A stretch of 64,000 bases of DNA from Callipepla californica brunnescens (GCA_023055505.1 JALIRH010000023.1:6950423-7014422), one strand, 5' to 3'; counted from the stretch's first letter, positions 25,813-38,346 are shown. Notes: generated by a model not told the origin, from the sequence alone. Numbers and translations are program-made.

Positions 25813-26361
25813 TAAGACAGGCAGCTCAGCGCCACATGGTTATTCACTCACTCCCCCTTCTCTCAGTGGATAAGACAAAGAATGAGAAAAAAAAGAACTT
25901 TAGAGTTGAGCTAAAAACTGTTTACTAGGACAGAAACAGATGAACAGTAGTAATTATTAAATATATAAAAAGATTTATATTTACAAAACAAGTGATGTAC
26001 AGTGCAATTAATCACTACCTGATGATCAGTGCCAAATGTGTCTCTGAGCTGTGGAAGGTTCCAAAGTCAGCTCTCCAGTTCTACAATTTTACAGTTTTCA
26101 CTTGACCTTATACATCATGGGACATTCCTTTGGGCAGTTTAGGACAGCTGTACTGGTTCTCTCCCCTCCCAGATTCATGTGCACAACTAGATCCTTTCTG
26201 GCAGGACATCATGAGCTGAAACTTCCTTGGCTCTGTGCCTCTGCTCAGCATCACTGAAACATCAGTGTGTTAACAACATTGTTTTTCTCCTAAGGCCAAT
26301 GTCAGTCATCAAATCATACAGTATGAAGAAAATAAACTCTGTCAGAACTGAAACGAGAACA
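25813..26361 (-). mobile_element. Avian ERV solo LTR, minus strand
   Basis: The plus strand shows the complement of a familiar avian LTR. There is a CAGGCAGCTCAGCGCCACAT start, a TCACTCCCCCTTCTCTCAG block, a GAGCTAAAAACTGTTTACTA block, GACATTCCTTTGGGCAGTTT near 26120-26140, CTCAGCATCACTGAAACATC near 26244, and GTGTTAACAACATTGTTTTT followed by TATGAAGAAAATAAACTCTG (about 26321-26340). The LTR start on its own strand is TGTTCTCG (complement at 26354-26361). Possible target copies TTTTC (25807-25811) and TTTTA (26362-26366) differ by one base, so they are weak. No internal viral sequence is present. Confidence 0.75.
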
Positions 26362-27104
26362 TTTTATTAAATCAGAATTAATTCATGAATTCTCTGTTTG
26401 TCTGTAACTTTTCTAGTTGCATTTTATGTGCACTGAGATGGATATTTTAGGGCAATAGAGAAGGGCACAGAGGTAGTGTTTTATTAATGGCTGTCAATTC
26501 AAGAGAATACAAATTATTTAAGTGAGCAGCAGCATTAAAAAAAAAAAAGGCAAAACAAAACAGCGCACACTGACATACAAGCACCATCATGTAAATGACA
26601 CCCATGTAGAAAATAAATCTGCTTGTAATTCTTTACAGAATAGAATGCTGCACAATATCATAGCCACACTACCAAGACGTGGGAAGGCTGTTCACACATG
26701 GCACATAAATGTTTAAACATCTTCCTTTTAAACTTTTTCTCTCACATCAACATGTTGTATTTTTTGTTTATTGTTTCCTGTTGACTTTCATTTATTTATT
26801 TATTTTTAGCAAATGTGCAGTAATGTCACTCGCACATAACTGCAGTGTAGTAAAAAGTTCTTTTCATATAGGTCAGGCCAGTACCCTAGTTTTCTGCTCT
26901 TTGCTGTCCTGCATTACAGACACCATTGTGCAAATAAAAAACGACAGCTCTGACTTTCAGTATGGTGCCCTTGGCTCAATCTTAACTGCCATGTTTGAGC
27001 CCAACCCTGAAAGTCTTCTGCCTAATGGAAACAGAGGTGTCCATCCTTGACTTACGACCACTGTTCTTCAAAAAATGGGCAATCAAAGGCTTAAGAACTC
27101 TGTA

Positions 27105-27208
27105 AAAATGCTATTTTGTTGCAGTGGACTAAAGGAGAGAAAAGCAAAGAAGCCGATGCAGAAGAAAAAGCAGCTAAAGGAATACTAAAATTTGTCCATG
27201 AATACTGA
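27105..27208 (+). other. Exon-like segment (weak)
   Basis: A pyrimidine-rich CTATTTTGTTGCAG (27111-27124) resembles a 3' splice acceptor. After it, the frame starting WTKGEKSKEADAEEKAAKG runs 27 codons to TGA at 27206-27208. The composition is Lys/Glu/Ala-rich and a second frame is also open, as expected of purine-rich DNA. No family is recognised. It could equally be chance. Confidence 0.15.
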
Positions 27209-28284
27209 GAAATACAAACAAGGTCTACCATATTAGATCACAATTCTATTTCCAGCATAGACTCAAATGATGGATAAACAATATCACTCAGTAGGAGGTT
27301 ATTTGCCAGAAATACAAAGGAGATTAGGGGTTAAAACAATATCCATCACAATATACACACATTGTAAAACCACATAAAATACTCCATGTGTACACAACAC
27401 TTTCATCTGTTCAAAAGTTGGATCCATTCCTAGTCAAATCAAGTGCTAGTATGCCTCAAGGCTTGACTTAGAAGTGTGTTCGTGATCACTGACAACACTC
27501 AGTTTTGACGGTGCAGAAGGGATGAACATATCAAAACATTTCCTAGGCCTTCTGCACAGATAAGCGTACTATGGATTCTTTACTATCCATCGGACTTAGA
27601 TTTGCCTTAGATCTCATCAGAAGTAATGTCATAACTTTGCTCAATCTGCACGATAAGTTCAAAAAGCTCAGAGACAAGGTTGTAGAATAAGTCACATAAA
27701 CTAGGGACCTTTAGCAAGATCTACCTGTAGAGCAGAAGAGAATGCTCTTGATATGTATTGTTTGGGGTTTATTTCTGAATTAAGTGATCAAGCAGTTTAT
27801 TCACTATTAACATATCCTTCCAATTTTTCTGTTCATATTATGACCAGCTTGGGTACTGGAGCTAAGTTATGTGACCATTTAATATTTAGAAATATTTTAC
27901 TATATTATTTTTGCTGGTGGTAGTAGCACTCTTAAATGAACCAGCTGTAGTTGTAGAAATGGGAAAAAGTAAAACAGAGCTGGTATAATTCTCTAAAGAT
28001 CCTTAACACCAAGCATGTGTATTTGGAGGATTGCAGTCAATATAATCAGCTGGAGAGCTGAAATAGTTTAACAGAAAAAAAAATATTATTTGGGTCTCAG
28101 TATCTACAGTGGAGATAAGGGAGATGAATGCAAGTTTGAAAAACAAAATAAAAGAGGTATTTTAAAATTTGACCTGAGATTCAGTCATATGCCTTCTACT
28201 AATTTTACTAAATCAAGCAACCTAATTTCTGTTTCCTTGCAAGAGTATACCAGATTTCCTCTATCTTCCTTACTCCTTGTTTCT

Positions 28285-28325
28285 ATTGATTATCATGAGC
28301 ATCATGATAATCATGATCATGAGCT
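28285..28325. repeat. ATCATGA-rich palindromic cluster
   Basis: Clustered ATCATGA/TCATGAT words, including the perfect 12-bp palindrome TCATGATCATGA at 28311-28322. Probably a short cryptic repeat. Confidence 0.6.
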
Positions 28326-31300
28326 GCATGACAGATTGGAAGTTATGAAGATCATCTGTTTTCTTCCTTACTGATGCATGTCGTGGAATTTGGGAAGAGG
28401 GAAAAAAAACAAATCAAATCAAAACAAAACAAAATAGTATCTGGAATATTAGTAGACACCAGAATTAAGAACTAGCAAATATCTAACTGCCTGCTGGCAA
28501 ATCCACAGGTCAGTGATTTTAGTGACTGATTTCAACTGGTGACACAATCTTCTTCATTATTCTACCTTCCTCAAATTTTAGCATTGTAGAAGATTCACGG
28601 AGAATAAGAGCATATTTTGAATGTGAAACAAAAGTTATGAATACATTATAGATTTTCTTATGAATTAATGCTTTATGTAAAAATTCAGTTTTAAAACAGT
28701 TTTCTCTAAGTCTACAATCACAGTTATAGACTGTGGTTGTAAGTGAAGAAATACTGACCAAATGACTCCAAGGCAATAAAAGTTCTCTATACCTTCTCTA
28801 GTAAAGACTTTTTCATATGCGAAAAGTAACATAATATAGTGAATTAAATTTTCCTGGGGGGCCAGATTTTCTATTTTATACTCAGGCTGTTTGTAGTTGT
28901 AGTATTTGTGATCTATTATCTAGTAAACCAACAGTGAAAGGAGAGAAAGCACTAATGTAAGGTTCAAACAAAGTGGAGGTAACCTGTGTAAAATTTTCTA
29001 AACTTGGATCCATCCTAACGAACTCCTATGGAAAGTACTTCTATTAGTTTCTGGTACAGTTGCCAAAATACATATCGCAACAAAGAAAGACCAGCAGATC
29101 TTTTTTCTTTTTTCTTCCTTTAAAGAAACCAAAACCATTTATCATGTAAAATTAAAAAACAAAGAAACAAAAACAGCAAACAATCTGGGAACTGAGTCAA
29201 TACAACTAACAGAAGGAAGGTAAGATCACAGTGTTTATAAATCTGCAGCACTGAGCCTGCATTTCATAAATATCCAGTGTCCTTTGAAGTCTAAAACTTA
29301 CATAGGTGTTCGGTGCAAATCAGCTCTACTTTACATTTAATTACTATAATTAATCATTGAAAGAAATCACCAAGCCCTGACAAAAGGGAATTTATATCCA
29401 TTCATTAATTTCAGCTGTATAAATTACTATTTGCATACAATTTTTTGGTACTAAGTTTTCACATATTTACACTATTGCTAACCAGTATTGCTTTGTACTT
29501 CCTCTTAAAAGCAAGCAATCCATGTGGTACTGAATCACAAGCTTTTGAAACCAAAAGCACATTTTTATGTAATAGCATAGGACATAAAGGCTAGAGAGAA
29601 CCCTCTAATAATTTCTGAAGCAAATCTACAACTTCCATGTCACATTAGCATTCTATTTAGAATTCATTAAATCTAAAATTAAAAAGAAAAACCGCATCCA
29701 TGGGCAAGTTCCTTCAGGGACTGATTCCTGTGGCGATGCATTTTGTGGTATTATTAAATAGATACAGCACCTAGAGCTGAAATTTTACATCCTGGAAAAT
29801 TGATTTGTTCTGAGTATAAACCTTAGTAAAGCTGGTAGTGGCAGCTACCAATTTGAGCACACCGCTAGAGTCTGCGAGTCAGCAGAACCTAGGGAGCAGC
29901 ATTCCTTATTACTCACAGCTTCTTACAAGCTACCCTTTATGTTCCTCTCACATCTGAGGATTAAATGTAGATCTGTAGGTTCATCTCTTTTCCAGATTAA
30001 ACTTGTGTAAAACTAGGAACATTTCCATTCTGTTTTCTCCTCCACTTGTAAATGTTACCTCTTGATCATATTCTATTTTCTGCTTGCAGATTACTGAAGT
30101 CACTATGAATCTTAAGTGCAAAAAGAAATTTCTGAAAAATTGTAGAGATTCTTTTCCTACCTCACTCCATGAAGAGCTGGTTTTAATCTAACATGTCTGT
30201 AAGATTTGCAAAAGAGCTTCACCTATCCCAGTTAAATCACAGTATCTATCACAGCCAAGCAATGCTCTCAAACGCTCTTACCTTTTCCAGCTCACTTCAG
30301 CTGATGAAAATAAAATAAATAAAAAAAAGTAATCTAGTGACACTTTTCCACAACAAAGCTTCTTTCAACAGTGAAACAAGGAAAGATATGATTTAAAAAT
30401 AACAAGGATTGGATTAATCAGGCTAGATGAAGATGCCAAAAGTAAAAAAATGAAAAAAAAAAAGTCTATCTTAATGTCTCTTCAGTAAGCCACGTTACTA
30501 AGTTTTCTTGATTTGACTCAATTTAGTGGATGTAAATTGCATTTAGAAGCATCCTCTAGGATTAAATGAAATATTTCTTGGAACAGTTTGTATTTTTGGC
30601 TTAAAAGGGACCTCAACGTTACTTGTTGAAAAGTACATACCTACATTTGGACTCATAAATTGCAGACTAATTGTCCAGAAATTATAATGTTTCTGAGTCT
30701 CCTAACTGATCTCAAAAGTATCTTTCATTATTTTTCCATCTCCATCTTTTTTAATTAAAAGAAAAAATAATAATAAAAAAAAACAAAAAACAAAAAACAA
30801 AAAGAGACCTATTTGGTGGAAGCATAAGGTCTACTTCCATTTTTTTTTTCTAATATATTCGTTAATAATGCTATTATTTAAGCACATATAAAAATGTCAA
30901 CATTATTGATGCTTTACGTTCCACATGGAGAAGGTGTAAGAAAAATCACATAATCACAGTTTAATTTTTTTTTTTTTTGTGATTATTTGCAATGTCAAAT
31001 CCTGGAAGAGATCTCTAATTCTGTTCCTAATTAAATAAAATTTTGGGTTTTTATACTCCTTTTGACTCAAATGCACTAACGCTTGGACGTACTTACAGAA
31101 CTCTTTTCTTCAGAGCAACTCTATTAGTACTTCTGTATGCAGCAGAGGAAGTTTAGAAAGTAGTCATTAAGAACTGCCCATCATTTTTATCAGCATAGCT
31201 TGCTGACAGAACATCTGAAGTGAAAAGTAATGGCTGGTATATTTTTGAGTCAATTTTGCCAGTCATTTTACAAGGAATGATTCTTTTCTAGCAAAAAAAT

Positions 31301-32126
31301 TTTAAAGTTTGTCTAGTGACACATGGCAACAGAGGGGCAATCTGACCAAAGGCTTCTAACATGGAAGTGCAGCATGGAAGTGTGTCACTGAATTCCTCCA
31401 TGAGGAAAAAATGGAATCCACTGTTATTCACTGATACTTCTAGAATGTTTATGGAGACCAAACAGTGGATGTGAGCACAGTGAGGGAGTGGATGGTGCGT
31501 TTCAGCAGTGGTGACAGTGATGCAAAAAACAAGGCACATTCTGGATGGCCGTGCACAGCTGTTATACCACAAAATGAAGAGTGTCTTAATCTGCTCATCT
31601 GTGCAAATCAGCAGATTACAGCAAGGGAACTGTGTATGGCACTGAATACTGGCTTCATTGCACTGGAAATGACAGTAGCAACATTGGAATTATGCAAAGT
31701 GCTCACCAGGTGGGTTGCACAAATACACAAGAAGAGGAAGAACACTCTCTGTGAGTTTGTCAGAATCTATTGAACCTTTACAAGGATGACGTTGATAGTT
31801 TCCTGGATCACATCATTACAGGTGATGAGATATGGTGTCAGTACTACAAGTTGGAGTGAAAGCATCAGTCCATGGAGTGGTAACGTGAATCCTCCGTGGA
31901 AGTGAAAGTCTAAGGTACATCCCTCAGCAGGTAGAATGATGTATGCTGTCTTTTGGAATAGGAAAGGGTGATCCTTCTGGATTTCCTAAAAACTGAACAG
32001 ACTGTCAGCTCTGACCACTACACTGAAACACTGACAAAGCTTTGTCTGAGATGCCTGAAGTGCCTTCTCTCAGACACCAGAGTCAGGCCTGTGAGGAAGA
32101 CAACTTTTTTTATGCAACACAATAAG

Positions 32127-32268
32127 GTTGGATGTAGCTCTGCAAGGCTGGATGTGGCTCCGGGCAGCCTGTTCTAGTGGTTGGCAACTCTGCCAGTGGA
32201 AAGAGGGTGGAAACTATATGATCTTCAAGGTCCTTTTCAACCTAGGCCATTCCATTATTCCATGAATA
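32127..32268 (+). mobile_element. CR1 LINE 3' end nested in mariner
   Basis: AAGGTTGGATGTAGCTCTGC, CAGCCTGTTCTAGTGG, TATATGATCTTCAAGGTCCT and CAACCTAGGCCATTCCATTA follow the order of an old CR1 3' end with its (ATTCCATGA)-like tail. It sits inside the mariner transposase region, so it inserted after the mariner. Confidence 0.75.
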
Positions 32269-32283
32269 CCCCTAGGCCCCATG

Positions 32284-33029
32284 TGTAACAATACATCAGT
32301 GAAAAATACTGTATCTGTGGTATACCTATAATTGTGTCAAACACTTGAAAGGTAAGACTATTGAAAAGGAATTGAAAGTTGAAGACTTGGTTTGAAGTGG
32401 AGAGCCCTGTGAAAAACAGAACTGCCTTAATCTCCCAAACATTTCTGTTTTGCTGCAGAAATTTTTACTTAAAACTTCTTTGTGACAAACTTATTTATTG
32501 TACTCACGTGTTGATGATATTGGGACAGAAAACACTGCAAATCTAGTATGTATAACAGACCTCTAGCAGACCTGAGAGAATCTTGAGAGTTTTTGATACT
32601 TTGAATATTGGGGACAAGTGTGATCCCAGACCTAGAACTTCACATTTCCTGGATCAGTGCTGGAACCTGGACCTATGATCTCTTTCTCTGTATGTCTGTC
32701 CATCTCTCTCTCTCTCTTTCTCACCCTCTCCCCATCTCCCTCACATCCCCACTCCTTTCTGTCTCTCTCTTTTCATTTTCTCTCAAAAACTATCAAATAA
32801 TTGCAAGGATGATTTCAGTTTCTCATAAAGTTGCATTGCTTAACTACGCCACTTGGGCAGATAAAGTTATAAGAGTACCAGTACATTTAAGACAACTATA
32901 GGACAGAGATTCTCATTAAATTCTCTCATTGATAACTGTCTTTGAACTTAAAGTATCACTTTACTGTAATCTAACTGGGGGGTCACATATCTGATCACCC
33001 CTACCTTCCTTCATGGGAAGGGTGTAACA
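32284..33029. mobile_element. LTR-like 746-bp insertion nested in mariner
   Basis: The unit begins TGTAACA (32284) and ends TGTAACA (33029), with TG…CA termini. CCCAT lies on both sides (32278-32282 before an extra G, and 33030-33034). With the next base counted, this may be a 6-bp duplication with one mismatch (CCCATG/CCCATA). Excising it rejoins the mariner codons AGG CCC CAT to the codons for SLK-like residues, so both edges are well defined. The interior has a long CT-rich tract (about 32679-32785) but no clear TATA or poly(A) signal, and I do not recognise the family. An unrelated non-LTR insertion remains possible. Confidence 0.6.
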
Positions 33030-33404
33030 CCCATACCAGTTTGAAGATTGTGGAGCAAACTGCCAATCATGGCTGAATTGTCCTAACGTATCCACTGTAA
33101 AGTCCACATCTGGCACCTTCTGACTTGCATTTGTTCGGGCAGTTAAAAGATGGATTGCATGGGCAACATGTTCTAGTAATGGCGCTGACATATATATCCT
33201 GTGAAACAGTGGGCTACTTCTGCTGGTGCAGATTTTTATAAGCATAGCATGATGGCAAAAAGACATAGTCAGTGGTGGTGACTACATTGAGAAGTAGTGT
33301 TTAGTAGAATTTTTTCTATCAAATAGTGCTACTGTGCTCTTTGACTTTGTTGTGTTTCTATGGGTTTGAAAAGGTGGTATTATTTTCAGACCAACCTAAA
33401 CATT

Positions 33405-36400
33405 TATATTCAATTTACCTATCTGCCTGCTAGAATAGGTCTCACATTGGCTGCCAACTATAAACACTAATAAAGGGAATGTTTTGATATAGTGTATGTT
33501 TTCATTAAGCTGGTGATATCTCTTGTTCTCATTATAACTGGCACCTGTATCACTTGATTGCCTTCCTACAATATCTTTTAAAGGAGTTAAGCTTGCCCCT
33601 CCTTTTTTTTCTGCGTTTACCAATATGTTCATGGGTTATATACCTTCTGGTATGAAGCCTATGCTTATGCTAGTAAAATGAATTAAGACAGAATATGGAT
33701 CCAAAGTGTCTTTGCAATTGTCTATGCTCCTTTAACCGTTATTATCATCCATGGCACAGTTTTGACCCATGCCAACTAGGAATCTCATTAACGTTAAAAA
33801 ATACGAAGCCTATAATGCAGCATGGGATTGGAACTGTTCCTAATAGAGGTGAGTAAGACTACCAGCATGGGTAAAATTTGTGCAATGCCAGATGGCCTCA
33901 GGCCTGAGAAATATTGCCCAAACATTTCAGTTACATAAATGTAACTGGAAATGTCATCTTCTTAAAAAGCTAGTATTTGCAGGAGACATGGGTTTGATTA
34001 AATGTGTTTACATGTATTTTTAGAACATTTTAGATTTTTAGCAAGAGCTAGGGGGGAAACAACCAGCTGAAAGAAAAATAGCACGTGCTCCCGATTTATT
34101 ACTCCCAGATTAGATTTCTAATGGACAGTCTAAAGAAATAAAGAGATTCAAATACTAAGGAAACAAAACTATAGAAGTATTTATGGAGCAAATGTGTATT
34201 TATTTATAGAGCAAAATTGCATTCTTGTTCATGCCTGAGCTTTGACTGTTGAAATATTCATGGTAATGAAGATATTTCTTAGTAGATCCCTGAACATATC
34301 TATTAGGGATATACCCAACAGGGACAAATATGCTACGTCTCTGCCAAATGCTGTGATTGCCAGGGAAAACAAGCTGTAGATCTCCAGAGAATTTCTGATG
34401 GATGAACTAATGAAAGGAGGGTATCAGCAGGGTAAGAAAAGTGTCCTTAAGGCCAAAATATGTCATCAACTCTCCAATCCTTTACTAGACATGCTCTTTG
34501 GCTTTTGTGATTTAGTGTTTTGGTGTTTGGGTTTTCTGTTGTCCCAAGGAAAAAATAAAACGAAACACCACATTACCTTCCCCTTGAAAAATTAAGATCA
34601 AGTCTGATTTGTGACTGTGAAAGTGAGAAAATTTAAACAGAATCAACAGTTTAGTGCCTGTTTCCATCATGACATTATAGTTACCCAAACACATAAATTG
34701 TGGATGGAAATGCTGACTGGTAGTTAAAGTGTGGCTCACTGTTCAGGACATTAAAAGGTGTATCAACCCTTTATCTTCTAAACCAAATGTACCTAAAAAT
34801 ATTATGAGCCCTTATGTAATGACTGCCATTAGATGTAAATATGAAGGAATGTGCCAATACCTGACACATAGTAAATTAAAATAATCAAAAGAAAATAAAG
34901 TTTGAAAGGGCAGAACATGACACGGGTTTCTTTCATCTTTCTTAACACAGTATTCTCACTGGGGAAATGTCATCAGAATTCTCTTTTCCTCTAGTGCCTC
35001 CAAAGCATTTACAGAGCTGTTGGTAATAAATGTGGAGAGGATATATAGTGGAAGAGTAGCAGATTCCTATTTACCTATTTGAATAGCATATGTTCTCAGA
35101 TAACTTATTTATTCATCTTATAATCTCTACCAATTTAACATTATGTTTGAAGTCAGTGTGCAGCAAACAGAGTGCCTGAATTCATACAAGGATAATGAGC
35201 AGTCACAATAGAAAACTGACTGGGCTACAGAAAGAAAAATAAATTTAAAAAAAGGGCCTGAAATAATAAACCTTGATTTAGCTGGAGTTCATTGTGTTAG
35301 GGGAGAAAGAAGCAATCTTTACTCAGTGGATGTATGAATTGATGCATGAGAAATAATTATCTTATTTGATTGACATTTTTAATTCAATTGTCAGGGAAAG
35401 AAATGCAAGTTTTAGTAGTCTCAGGACAACGTTGATTTCATACGCATCCATGTTAACCAGTAATGTGACTTTAGAGATGTTAAAAAATAGTTATGACACC
35501 ATAACTCTCAATCTCTTATGCAAAACAACTTTGCAAAATTTGCCTATTTCAAAAGTAATATAGACATCTTTTTTTGTTTGTTTGTTTTTAAGACAATGGG
35601 GAAAATTAGTGAATAAAAATTCATTTTTCTCATTTGTTTTAAATGATGAAATGTGAAATTACTACAAAGCTACATGGCATCCTCTCTTGCTTTAATGAGC
35701 TCTGAGCTCACTTAAAGAAATGGGGAAGAAATGCTTTATTTCTGATGTGAGGGTGCTCTCTTCAGATTCATTAATTTTCGTAGATCTTTCTAAACTGTCT
35801 CCAGAAAAGTTCTAAGAGATAAGATCACATATGAGAGAATTAAAATATTAGAACGGACAATTTAAAGAAAGGAAACTTCAATAATATCTTCTAGAAGTTT
35901 CCTCTCAATGCTCCATGGCTTACAGGCACTTTTCAGCCTGTTTGTAGTGTTTCAGACTGAGATCTGTGTTGGGGCCTGTAACTTTGATGTATTCAATCTG
36001 GGGAGCTGAATTTTCTAAAAAATGTTGTCAGTCATTTTATTGTTTTCTGAGGCACTGCCATTATGGAAAACCTTTTAGGCAGCCTGCATGCTTGCAGAGG
36101 GACACAAGATAAGATCACTGAAGAAAAGTAAGAGAATTTGTAGGAGTTTCACTAGTAAATATACTGCCTCCAACCTCCACCAGCCATGCATCTTCCATTT
36201 ACTCCATCAGACATTTACGAGGCAACTGTTCTCCTTCACTGCCTTTAGTAAGTAATAAGTTAAAATAAGAAATTTGCAATAAAAAACTGTATTCACATTA
36301 CGAGAACACATGACAGAAAGGGAAATCTTTCCTGGTTACTAAGTCCTGACTAATGCTTTCCTTCTACTACTTATCTACTCATTACTGATCACCTCATAAC

Positions 36401-37956
36401 AGAATGATATTCAGTATCTTTGCAGTCTGATGGCAAGAAATTTTTCAACTTTTTTGGCTAAGAATGTATACTTGTTTCTAATTTAGCATATGTAATTGTT
36501 TTAACCTTGGATTTTATATATATATATATATATATTCATTTTAAAGTGTTTATAGACAATGAGCATTTGCTATCTTACTGCAGTTTTGCTAAATAAGGTC
36601 AAACATTTTTATTTGGTTCTTAGTGTTAGGAAATTCTATTCCCCTGTCATATTAAATATCCATTTTTTTCTTCCTGTGTTAAAGACTGATATGAAAAAAA
36701 AAATAAAAAAAGACCTTGTTTCAATATCCAATATCATAAACTGCACAATTAAGAAGTGATAATATCAAAATGATTTTTATTTAAAGAAAATTAATTTACA
36801 TATTTATAAATGTACTGCTCGGTACTGTATACAACACTCTATTGTGAGAGATGACCAATTTGTTCTTTTTTCTTAGTTGAGGTTAATTCTTTACCTACTT
36901 TTTTAAGGAAATGCACTGCAAGATCTGCGTGTGATTATACTCATACACATATACATATATATCATTAGGTACTATCTATCAACATTGAAACTCCAGATTT
37001 GCATGTTGGCAAAGATTTGCAAGATTTGCAAAGGAGAATTTGTTAGTGCATATATATTTTCTGCTGTCTAATAAAAATATTTATTATTATTATTATTTTT
37101 AGGTCTATGCGAAGTAAGCATCTGGCAACCATGTTTTTAAAAAGATAAGGGTATATTAATGTAAAATTTAAGACATTTTTCTGTTGGAAAGCAGATAAAA
37201 CATCAAATGTCTTGGCATAATAAACGTCAATTTATTAACACTTTATCATGACAATCCATAAAATATGGCACAGAATCTGGTAGTAGCTTCATCTTGCTCT
37301 AAGGAAAAATAAAGCTGCATTGAGATTTTGCAGTAAATCCTATAGAAGACTGTATGTTGGCATTTACTGCACATTCTTGCCATGATTTAGCATTTCTATT
37401 CCACATAATATTTCTTTTTCCAAAGACTTACCTACCTCCCATTTTAAAACAATTTATATTAGTGGATTCATTTATTGCTTTTGGTAGTTCTTTGCACATA
37501 TAATATTGTCACTGTTGCAATACTGTATTTAATGTCATGTCAGGATTTTTATGGTAAAACCTTATTTTCTCAGGTTTATAGTTTTAAGAAATATCCTTTG
37601 AGGAGGGTATAAAGAATTAAATAATTCTCTCTAAAAAGACACCTTATTTTCGATTTGGATTCTTAATATTAAGAATAATAAAGAATAAATTGCTAATGCT
37701 GCCTGTACTTTACAGTTCATGTCATGGAACAATTAACTGAGACATCTCAGCTTGGCTGTGCAATTCTTACTAACATTAAATAATGCATTTTCTTTAATCT
37801 ATTCCCACTGATATCACTGAGACCTCATTCAAAATAAAACTTCCCCATACTCAGAGACACAAAAATGCTCCAAGGATTAACAAAAGAAATATCAATATCT
37901 CTGTAGAGTTTATTGGAATTAATGTATGTTAATGATTACTTAAATAAATAATAAAT
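33405..37956. other. AT-rich unique DNA, no gene seen
   Basis: About 4.5 kb without a recognised transposon. It contains the (AT)n tract listed below, a (TTA)n tract at about 37079-37097 and TTTG units near 35572-35588. No convincing exon. Confidence 0.45.
36514..36535. repeat. (AT)n dinucleotide repeat
   Basis: About ten TA units in TTTTATATATATATATATAT. A simple microsatellite. Confidence 0.9.
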
Positions 37957-38346
37957 TGTCAACGTTTTACAGGCTTCTTCGGCCTGATTCCATGACGATT
38001 GGTGCAGGGGACCCATGGACCCATGCCCTGGGAAATGGGGAGGGGGAAAGGGAAAAGGGAGGTGGGCTGAGAAATAAAACAGCAGCAATGATCTGAGGAG
38101 GAAAGATAATCTACTAAATAAGATACTGGAAAGCAAAATAACACAATAATTGGAATTGAAGCTGAGCAAGAGAGTGCCCGGTACAAAGCAACAGAAAGTC
38201 CTCTGGGAAATGTAGCTCTTCTTCTCTTCTGAGACAGGTATACCCATAACTTTCCATGAAGCTGGAGCATTAACTCTTTAATTCTTAATGCACTACATGA
38301 TGTTATGATGTGGAATACCAATACCAAAAATCATAAAACCATGACA
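37957..38346 (-). mobile_element. Solo LTR, same family as 20427-21002, reversed and shorter
   Basis: The complement starts TGTCATGGTTTTATGATTTT and ends GTTTTACAGG…TTGACA, collinear with the LTR at 20427-21002. The similarity is high in the first ~170 bp and in the 3' third. Relative to that copy it lacks about 145 bp of the middle (the TATA-like and CpG-containing part, positions about 20597-20740 there) and a further ~18-bp T/A-rich piece. Flanks are TAAAT (37952-37956) and TAGAT (38347-38351), a 5-bp duplication with one mismatch. At 390 bp it is solo, with no viral interior. Confidence 0.85.

Larger units (their letters stand above)
26362..31311. other. Longest repeat-poor stretch of the window, no gene seen
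   Basis: About 5 kb without a confident transposon. It holds A-rich tracts (26535-26548, 28403-28436, 30775-30803), a T run at 30966-30978 and the palindromic cluster near 28285-28325. A possible 3'-splice-like site with a short open tail at 27105-27208 is listed separately. Open frames (up to 113 codons) are unrecognised. Confidence 0.45.
31361..33297 (+). pseudogene. mariner transposase pseudogene (D,D34D type)
   Basis: A broken transposase gene for cut-and-paste mobilisation at TA sites. The start context is ATGGAAGTGC at 31361. A small deletion soon shifts the frame, and TGA and TAG stops follow around 31425-31445. An open block at 31465-31773 carries the N-terminal helix-turn-helix region (VREWMVRFSSGDSD, then CTAVIPQNEE and ITARELCMALN). 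After another frameshift the first catalytic Asp is still present in ITGDEIW (GAT at 31824-31826), followed by a stop before HQSMEW. ILLDFLKTEQTVSSDHY near 31971 continues the core. The second Asp (HDN in the family) is lost at the CR1 junction near 32120. The third Asp is present in APSDLHLFG (GAC at 33122-33124). It ends with GGDYIEK and a stop at 33295-33297. Confidence 0.85.
31312..33404 (+). mobile_element. Decayed near-complete mariner split by two later insertions
   Basis: The mariner sequence begins near 31312 in the 5' leader (GACACATGGCAACAGAGGGG block). It continues through transposase coding DNA to about 32126 and resumes briefly at 32269-32283 (TAGGCCCCAT). It resumes again at 33030 and runs to the 3' terminal repeat near 33375-33404 (GGTGGTATTATTTTCAGACC). 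The 5' terminal repeat itself is not recognisable. The interruptions are a CR1 3' end (about 32127-32268) and an LTR-like unit (32284-33029). Removing the second one plus one CCCAT copy restores the reading across the join. Confidence 0.85.

Noticed and set aside
30945..31025. Possible minus-strand CR1 tail (AATCACATAATCACAG) followed by a T run
   Set aside because: Only about 16 bases match the tail and the next segment is too diverged to support a CR1 call.
37936..38327. Two overlapping minus-strand frames of 103 and 122 codons
   Set aside because: They lie inside the reversed LTR (37957-38346) and translate non-coding LTR sequence.
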